Assembly: GCA_026874595.1 (NCBI GenBank)
Contig: CM049315.1
Span: forward strand, 739,501-803,500
Direction: 5' to 3'
Source of the DNA: Sipunculus nudus
Taxonomy: Eukaryota > Annelida > Sipuncula > Golfingiida > Sipunculidae
Length of the DNA stretch: 64,000 nt
The notes below the pieces were generated by a model. That model did no database searches and had not been told where the DNA came from. It saw nothing but the letters and a program-made list of their open reading frames with translations. Both the position numbers and the translations under genes were made by a program. Shown in pieces: positions 57,250 to 64,000 of this stretch (position 1 is the first letter of the stretch; every line of letters starts with the position of its first letter).

Positions 57250-58118
57250 GATTTTAAGCGATCAGGCTGTGGCGGCCATATTACAGTTCCAACAGGTCGG
57301 CAATTCAATAGGTCTGGAGCCCTAATAGGCACCAATGATCCCTGTGATATTGGGAAAGCTGCAGTAGGTTTTTGTTGAGTTATCGCGCGCGAATGAAAAT
57401 CGGCGATCGGGCTGTGGCGGCCATATTGCAATTCCAACAGGTCTGTAATTCGATAGGTATAGGGCCCTTATAGGTACCAATCATCCCTGTGAATTTGGGA
57501 AAGCTGCAGTAGGTTGTCGTTGAGTTATCGCGCGCGAAAGAAAATCAGCGATTGAGCTGTGGCGGCCACATTCGAATTCTTACAAGTCTGTATTTCGATA
57601 GATACGAAGCCCTCATAGGTACCAATCATCCCTGTGAATTTGAAAAAGCTGCAGTATGCTGTTGTTGAGTTATTGCGTGCGAAAGAAAATCAGCGATTGG
57701 GCTGTGGCTCCCATATTCGAATTCTTACAAGTCTGTAATTCGATAGGTCTGGATCCCTTATAGGTACCGATCATCCCTGTGAATTTGGGTAAGCTGCAGT
57801 ATGTTTTTGTTGAGTTATTGCGCGCGAAAGAAAATCAGGGATTGGGCTTTGGCGGCCATATTCGAATTCTTACAAGTCTGTAATTCGATAGGTCTGGAGC
57901 CCTTATAGGTACCAATCATCCCTGTGAATTTGGGAAAGCTGCAGTATGTTGTTGTTGAGTTATAGCGTGCGAAAGAAAATCAGCGATTGGGTTGTGGCGG
58001 CCATATTCGAATTCCGACAAGTCTGTAATTCGGTAGGTCTGGAGCCCTCAAAGATACCACCATCCCCCTGTGAATTCGGGAAATCTGCAGTATGTTGTTG
58101 TTGAGTTATCGCGCGCGA
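57250..58118. repeat. 145-bp tandem repeat, 6 copies
   Basis: 'ggctgtggcggcca'-type words start at about 57265, 57410, 57555, 57700, 57845 and 57990, an exact 145-bp spacing. Each unit also contains 'aattc.tacaagtctgtaat', 'taggtaccaatcatccctgt', 'gggaaagctgcagta' and 'gagttatcgcgcgcgaaa'. The constant period with many point changes suggests an old array without indels. The 88-codon minus frame at 57171-57437 is not conserved between units. Confidence 0.93.
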
Positions 58119-58215
58119 AATAAGTGTCACTGACGGAAGGACGGATGGACGGACGGACGGAAGGACGGACTGAAAATGTGATCACTATAGGGCACCGCTT
58201 TCTAAGAGGGGCCCT
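58119..58215. repeat. GACGG run and tail of the 145-bp array
   Basis: An ACGG/ATGG-rich run (about 58130-58170) is followed by 'gatcactatagggcaccgct' and 'ttctaagaggggcccta'. The composition parallels 1031-1110, where an ACGG run also closes a degenerate array. Confidence 0.7.
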
Positions 58216-60759
58216 AATAATATTCTGAGAAAAATGCTTCCATTTTGTTTCAACTTAAAAGTAGCCATCAGCACAGTAAATGAGCTGTTCAAATTATTCT
58301 ACTGGAATATCATTTTAACGACAGACATCGGTGCCTTTTGATCTTGATGTTTTGGGCGTAATTTACGATTTTCTCACTTTACATTATTGTGCCCGTCATA
58401 TATTAGATAAATGTATGGAGGATTAAAGACAATATACTACTGCGGGATCCAAGGTTATTTACCAACGGATCAGTATATAATCCTTCAAATATAAATATAA
58501 TTGACTCCAGGGCAATGTATTGTTGCCAAGACAAATAGGATATCCGTCAAGCAATCATCCTTCAGCCAAATTACAGGGACAGTAATCACATTTTAAGATT
58601 TTATGCCTATGCTCCATTCAATCGCATCACAAAAAATAATATGTTATTGTAGGACCTTTGTCTAGAAACCCCTGGGAAAATTCCATTTTATTACATGTAA
58701 GAAAATCATTCATTTTCAAAAGAGGAATTCAAATATACTTCATACTCCTGGCGCTCGAAGCTGCGCATGCGCGATAAGTATTTTGTACCTTTAAAAACGG
58801 CAAATGCCTTTGATTAATTATCCCGTATATGAAAAGGTCAATGATTGGTCTAAGCGGCCTGCACAAGGAACCCAAGCGATTGATTTAGTTTGACAAGAAG
58901 GCCGAGAGAGCAGCCACTGTAGCGGTATTGATTAACTGATTGACCGAGTGAATTAATGTTCAAGTCTAACAACAATGAAGTCCGGTGTGGCCATTTTGGC
59001 ATTACCCCCGCTTCAGATTACCTGGGGGTAACTTGAAAATGTTTTCAGATGACCCCTGTAGTACCCTGGAATAACCTTGACGGTTTCAGATAATTACCTA
59101 AGAAGTTGTTTGTTTTAACTTATGTTTATTTACAAATAAATATTTTAATTACCCACTTCTTATTTTCCCAGATTAATTTTGATTTCTGTGTATCTCACGT
59201 TTGTATGTAACATATCATGCGCTTTGGTAACAATATGTTAATCATTTTCAAATATTTGACATTTCCATTGTATAATGTATTGATTTGAACTCCAAATATT
59301 GCAGCTTTCACGTGCTAACTTCAAGTATACCCTATGAAATAAAAGTATAAGAATTAATTATCAAGGTAATTAGCATAAACGGTCAAGTTTAGCGTACCCC
59401 CGTGAACGATATGTCGATTTCAGATAACCGGGGAAAAACTAAAATGGGGTTAGCTTGAAATCTTGACATCGGGGACTGTGTTATTTAAATACAATATCCC
59501 TGGAGAAGCGTGTCACTATCTAAGTGTTGTATTACCGTAATTACCATTTAAAGGGACACAATCACTTATAAAGCATGTTGAATTCACACAAAAAAGCGTC
59601 ATTTGTTTGAAATAAATCGGTACCAACCAAAATATTGCCTTGAAACCGTTTGCTTAATCTTGTACATAAGTATTTAACAACATAAACATTACCATAAACA
59701 CAGCGCGTGGCAATACATGCATCGGACGGTCCAATACATCTGTCAATCAGGAGATGCCGTTACCGACTTGGCCCGAAAAAAATGTAATATATGTTCCCGC
59801 TGACTTAAACTTTGCGTGCTACTCGGAGCTTTCATACAGAACAGTTGCTACGATGAATTTACATTCGGCCTATGGACCGTAATGTCCACCCAGAGATATA
59901 TCACAGGTCAAGAAGGTCCAAGTATGGACTAGTTAGGATGAGTTTTTGTTAAGTATCTGTCGCGCTTGCACACAATCGGAACTCCGGTCAAGCGGCCTTG
60001 TTATGGTCAACAGAGACATGTTGGTTGTGTTAACAAACACGTACAACCATAACAAAGTTTTAAACAGCCGTATGCGAGGTAAAGAGACTGTGCGCTCGGA
60101 TGGTTTTGCTAGGAACTTTTGTATAAAGTAAAACTGAACTGATACTTTGACAGAATAGGCATCCCTTTAGTCATGATTATTTCCCTTTTAAGATCGCAAG
60201 GCATCTCATTTTAAATTTTTTTATATATGGATCACTCTTTACCATTTCATGCAATAACATTGTAACCATACCCAATGTCACACGTATGGCTGGTGTTTTT
60301 CCGGACTTTTTCAATACGCAAAATAATATGCGCTATTTGCAGAAAAAAATGTGTAAGTCAAGCAGGTTTATGGACTGAAATAATAACTTCATTGGTTGGG
60401 GTTGGGGGGGGGGGACTTTTGGGGGACTCTGTATATTTATATAAAAACTGGTTCTTAACTGCCCACATTTTAGAATGAAAATGTTAGCAATTTTACACAC
60501 CACACAAGGGGACACCATCCCCGTCACTGATTTCCTCAGCCGATTAACACTCTCCAGCACCCCCATCCCGCCCCCGATTGGGCTTTTGGGTAACCCGGTC
60601 CTTATCTTGTTTATACTGAGATAATGTTATGGAGGTTAATTCCCCCCTCCCCCACACAAAAGGAGCACACCCCTACATACACCCCGCTGCTCAAGCCAAT
60701 CAGCTGATTGTGGTATGAAATATTTTAATATCATAAAAACCGAGCTCCTTAGCATGTTC

Positions 60760-60764
<5 letters not shown>
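58216..60764. other. no convincing gene
   Basis: Mostly unique AT-rich sequence. Two similar short patches occur: 'ttacccccgcttcagattac' near 59001 and 'gtacccccgtgaacgat' near 59394, each followed by a 'cttgaaa' word. A poly-G run lies near 60402-60415. No gene was recognised. Confidence 0.35.

Positions 60765-60826
<62 letters not shown>
60765..60826. repeat. (TA)n microsatellite
   Basis: About 31 perfect TA dinucleotides. Confidence 0.95.
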
Positions 60827-60828
<2 letters not shown>

Positions 60829-61229
60829 TCAAATTACCAATGCCTTGGGAAACTACCTGGCGTCCTTGGGAAGCTACTAAGCTATTGGGTGTTACTGTTT
60901 TCTAGACGGGGACGACCTCGGCTACATTTTTTAATCATATTCTTATTGGCAATTTTCATCGGTCCATTTCAAACAAATTCGCTTCTGCACATAATATAAA
61001 TATAACCGTCAGCTTTATTTAATTTACATGGCTCCCAGAATATTACAAGCCTTCGCAGTGTCGGTTAGGTGTCCCTTCAGTTGGATACTCCTTAACCCGT
61101 ATTTGCATTCACTTATTCGGCCAATATTCAAAGATTCTTTCGTGCATAAGGGACTGTACAGTTGTGAATATTCCTGGAAGATGTTCAAGGATCCGGGTTA
61201 TATCCCGTATCCAAAACTAAAATCTTATT
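60827..61229. other. no feature recognised
   Basis: Unique sequence; short frames without recognised motifs. Confidence 0.35.
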
Positions 61230-61600
61230 GATTCTTCATTGGCCCATTTCCAAAAAAAGCCTTGGAATTTTCTTGAGATTCCGTTCATGATTGCATGAGA
61301 TGTGAACAAAGACACACATGAACGGGGACGAATGCATACCCACCTGGCGGCGGCAATTACGCGAAGCATGTTGGCTTTCAGCAGAATTGTACCCTGGTCG
61401 CTAGCGAAGAAAGCCGAGCTGAATGCCAAGTCCATTCGCCCAGCAAATGTGACACACCTTTTGATAACTATATTACTGAGTCTATATATCTTCGCCACTG
61501 CAATAGTCACTACTGTAAACTCCGTTTACCTGTTAAAAGGGATACGATGTTTTCAATCATTATTGATGAGGCAGTGAGTCTAAATCGTAGATAATAGCCT
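61230..61600 (-). CDS. candidate exon region, ambiguous strand
   Basis: 61320-61470 is clearly GC-richer than its surroundings and stays open in two plus frames and one minus frame. The minus reading CVTFAGRMDLAFSSAFFASD followed by QGTILLKANMLRVIAAAR ends at CCAG/GTGGGT (about 61343), a plausible donor. The plus readings (HLAAAITRSMLAFSRIVPWS; AYPPGGGNYAKHVGFQQNCT) have no comparable splice support. I slightly prefer the minus strand. No family recognised; a transposon fragment is equally possible. Confidence 0.22.
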
Positions 61601-62530
61601 GGCTGCGTAATGGTCAAGAACTCCATCCAAGTCAACATGTTGATCTCCAGAATCATATCACTGTGCATGATCCAGCATTTCTGAGCACGCACGTCGCGTT
61701 CCATGTCGTGTTACGAGTAGTGCAGGCAGCTAACCGATCACACTCAAAGCCTGAAGATGAATATTTCCATTGGACTTGGATTCTCAGACAAATTGGTTCT
61801 GGTTGATAAAAAAACTTAAAAAATGTTTCTTTGATATTTATGAATCATTTTTGTTGAAACTAATCTGTATTTGATTCTGCAGAAACATTTTCTTGTTTTA
61901 CTAAGTGACTGAGTAAACATCTAGATAAAAATATTTAGAAACTGATGGGATGTAAAATGAAATAATGTCCCATACCTTCTCTGATGATGATGTAAAATGG
62001 ATTAATGTTCCATACACTCTCTGATACTACACAAAGTGATTCTTTAAGAGGAGAGCAACTTATTTACAAGAAACAGGACGTACTAAGAGTGTCAGTATTT
62101 ATCTTCAGTGTTCAGGTAGTTTAATATGAAAACTGAATAGTTAAAACAAAGCAAAGGTATTACAAATGAAGTCAAATGGCATGCTAATTGTTAAATGGTA
62201 ATATAGACATGGAACACACTTCCGTAAGATCCACAATTACCCTCATATATCTTACTTCAAATTCCACAAACCAGGGTATCCCCTACTTAGGCAGTGTCAA
62301 AGAGAGGGATTTTAAATGCGTTATCCAAACCAAAAGAAACGCACAGCCCATTTTGCCTGTGTGACATCCATGAGAAATCGATTATACATTTCCTCGTCTG
62401 ATATAACTGATTCGTTGTTACAGTTATTTCTGTTCCCTTTATATTTACCAACAAAATCATCGCTGGACGTCTTATGATGGTAATTTTAAGATAAAATGAG
62501 TTTTATTAGGTTCAATTATAGCGGAATCAA
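61601..62530. other. no convincing gene
   Basis: AT-rich unique sequence. A short repeat of 'gatgtaaaatg.a.taatgt' occurs near 61949 and 61989. Confidence 0.4.
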
Positions 62531-62752
62531 ATAGAATAAATCACAACATATTTACCTGGTTATAGAATAAATCACAACATATTTACCTGGTTATAGAATA
62601 AATCACAACATATTTACCTGGTTATAGAATAAATCACAACATATTTACCTGGTTATAGAATAAATCACAACATATTTACCTGGTTATAGAATAAATCACA
62701 ACATATTTACCTGGTTATAGAATAAATCACAACATATTTACCTGGTTATAGG
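62531..62752. repeat. 31-bp minisatellite, 7 near-identical copies
   Basis: 'atagaataaatcacaacata' plus 'tttacctggtt' repeats seven times with no visible difference. The perfect identity implies very recent expansion. The sequence is unrelated to the 31-bp satellite at 25.2 kb. Confidence 0.96.
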
Positions 62753-63737
62753 GCCACACAAAATAGAGAGACGCGTTATACTTCAGGTGTTTACCTTGCA
62801 TGGATATAGATAAGATTATTATTTTTTGTGTAGTTTTTAATCTACGGTTAGTAAGATCATTGATATAAATATTAAATATTTACTATCAGGGTTCATTTGC
62901 TAAGAAAAGGCTGCTTTTTAGGGTCTAATCTACTTGGTATTTTGCCATAAGTTAGAACAATGGTTAATTGTTTACTGATCACTCGTATTTTAACAATCTG
63001 CGAATATTTCCATAAGCATAAAAATTCTGGTAGGTTTCTGGTTCTGCTTAAAATTATTAAACGTGTTTGAAGACAAAAAAAAACACCGTATCTTATGTTG
63101 AAGCAGATCAACGTAAGCTTAGCTAAACCTTGACAAAAAGAAATGTAATGCAAGTCTTGTAGTTATACAATACAAAGCACACCACTGTTCTGATTTAAAA
63201 CTCATTACACATGGAAAAAAAGGCAACGCTAACTTATAGTGAACGGAGGCAGAAATATGATCTCTAATTGAAATTTATAATAAATTACAATTCAATGCAT
63301 TTAAAAGCTCGCTCAGCTATAAAATTCCTGACAAAAATATAATTAACAACAACAAAATACAAGGTAGCACCAGCGTTATGCTAAATTAAATGCTGCTTGA
63401 CGTAATTGGAAATAATGGTTTCGCTCTTTAAATTGTAGCCTAAGAAACTGGTAACGCAACAATGGGATTCTGATTATACACTCGAAAAAAATCCACCTTT
63501 TTCTTGTATGGTCCAAACTTTACCGCTTTTACTTTTGTTGCATTAGACATAGGTAGGAACATGAGAACTATAGAGGTTTTTGTGGGAATCTGTTCGGAAG
63601 GAGTTCATTATTTACACTATTAAATGACTAAAAGACTCTCCGCAACAGCCAATATTAAACAAAATAGATATTGTCTTTGATGTGCACCTTGACTCGCATG
63701 GTCAACTGTCAAATAAATAATCAAAATAAAAAAAAAG
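62753..63737. other. no convincing gene
   Basis: AT-rich unique sequence; an 86-codon minus frame (62893-63153) lacks recognised motifs. Confidence 0.35.
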
Positions 63738-64000
63738 TATTAATGCCTAGCCAGTATAAAATACCACAAAACAGCATTAATATCCAGTCCAGTATGTATC
63801 AAATACTACAGTATCGTTGTTCAGCCTGTATTTAATATCACAAAACAGCTGACATCGTTAATGTCGAGCCAGAATCTGATACCACAAAACAGTGGGCAGC
63901 GTTCAATGTCAAGACTATGTCAAATGCCACGAAACAGAGGGCAACGTTAATGCCAAGCCTGTATCAAATACCACAAAACACAGGACAACGTTAATGCCCA
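63738..64000. repeat. degenerate ~53-bp tandem repeat running off the window
   Basis: Units contain 'gtatcaaataccacaaaaca', 'g.g.gcaacgttaatgcc' and 'agcc'. About five units with 45-60-bp spacing are visible; similarity between units increases towards the right edge, so the core of the array probably lies beyond 64000. Confidence 0.85.

Overview
The window reads as eukaryotic, AT-rich, gene-poor DNA from an animal nuclear genome. Several signs point to a marine invertebrate, most likely a mollusc: CR1/L2-like and L1/Tx1-like LINE remnants, a Penelope-like element with a GIY-YIG tail, short non-autonomous Helitrons, a tRNA-derived SINE, many TA microsatellites, and repeat units ending in ACGG/CCGT runs. 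The mollusc assignment is an inference from repeat style; no host gene here identifies a taxon. There is no bacterial-type operon and no host protein-coding gene that I can name. Most open frames longer than 60 codons lie in microsatellites, satellites or antisense to transposon remnants.

Layout. 0.6-5.5 kb: degenerate tandem repeats, a 132-bp hairpin between TA arrays, a possible Penelope-type tail, and a palindrome-rich 248-bp repeat. 6.1 kb: a dispersed repeat with an inverted copy at 45.2 kb. 8.6-9.8 kb: a TA-flanked MITE with perfect 23-bp ends, next to a 997-bp non-autonomous Helitron that has a nested fold-back. 10.5-11.35 kb: a solo LTR with a 4-bp target duplication. 11.5-13.2 kb: a decayed L1/Tx1-type LINE. 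16.67-17.3 kb: a truncated LINE still open over its YADD-to-C-terminal part. 18.7-19.5 kb: a second solo LTR. 21.6-22.3 kb: a 43-bp minisatellite. 23.9-24.9 kb: the second Helitron, inverted relative to the first. 25.2-28.4 kb: a 31-bp satellite of about 104 copies with a 1.24-kb higher-order duplication. 33.0-33.9 kb: a minus-strand LINE remnant. 33.9-34.2 kb: a 41-bp minisatellite. 34.6-35.3 kb: a Penelope-like remnant. 36.65-40.77 kb: a 43-bp satellite of about 96 copies in two subfamilies. 42.7-43.2 kb: weak exon-like sequences. 46.5-48.0 kb: a diverged tandem duplication. 48.8-49.3 kb: a 59-bp array in trimers. 50.42-50.77 kb: an inverted repeat carrying two divergent TATA boxes. 52.2-53.1 kb: a third LTR copy. 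54.9 kb: a SINE. 57.25-58.2 kb: a 145-bp array with an ACGG tail. 62.5 kb and 63.7 kb onward: two further arrays.

How it fits together. The window is a layered record of transposition and tandem amplification. Each superfamily is represented by non-autonomous or broken copies: solo LTRs, Helitrons without an evident Rep/helicase frame, MITEs, 5'-truncated LINEs and a Penelope tail. TA microsatellites abut at least five element ends. Two long satellites show higher-order structure. The most distinctive items for follow-up are the inverted Helitron pair, the three solo LTRs, the divergent-promoter inverted repeat whose end shares a 16-mer with the 31-bp satellite, and the palindromic repeat block at 4.6-5.5 kb. 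Host gene content is limited to a few low-confidence exon candidates.
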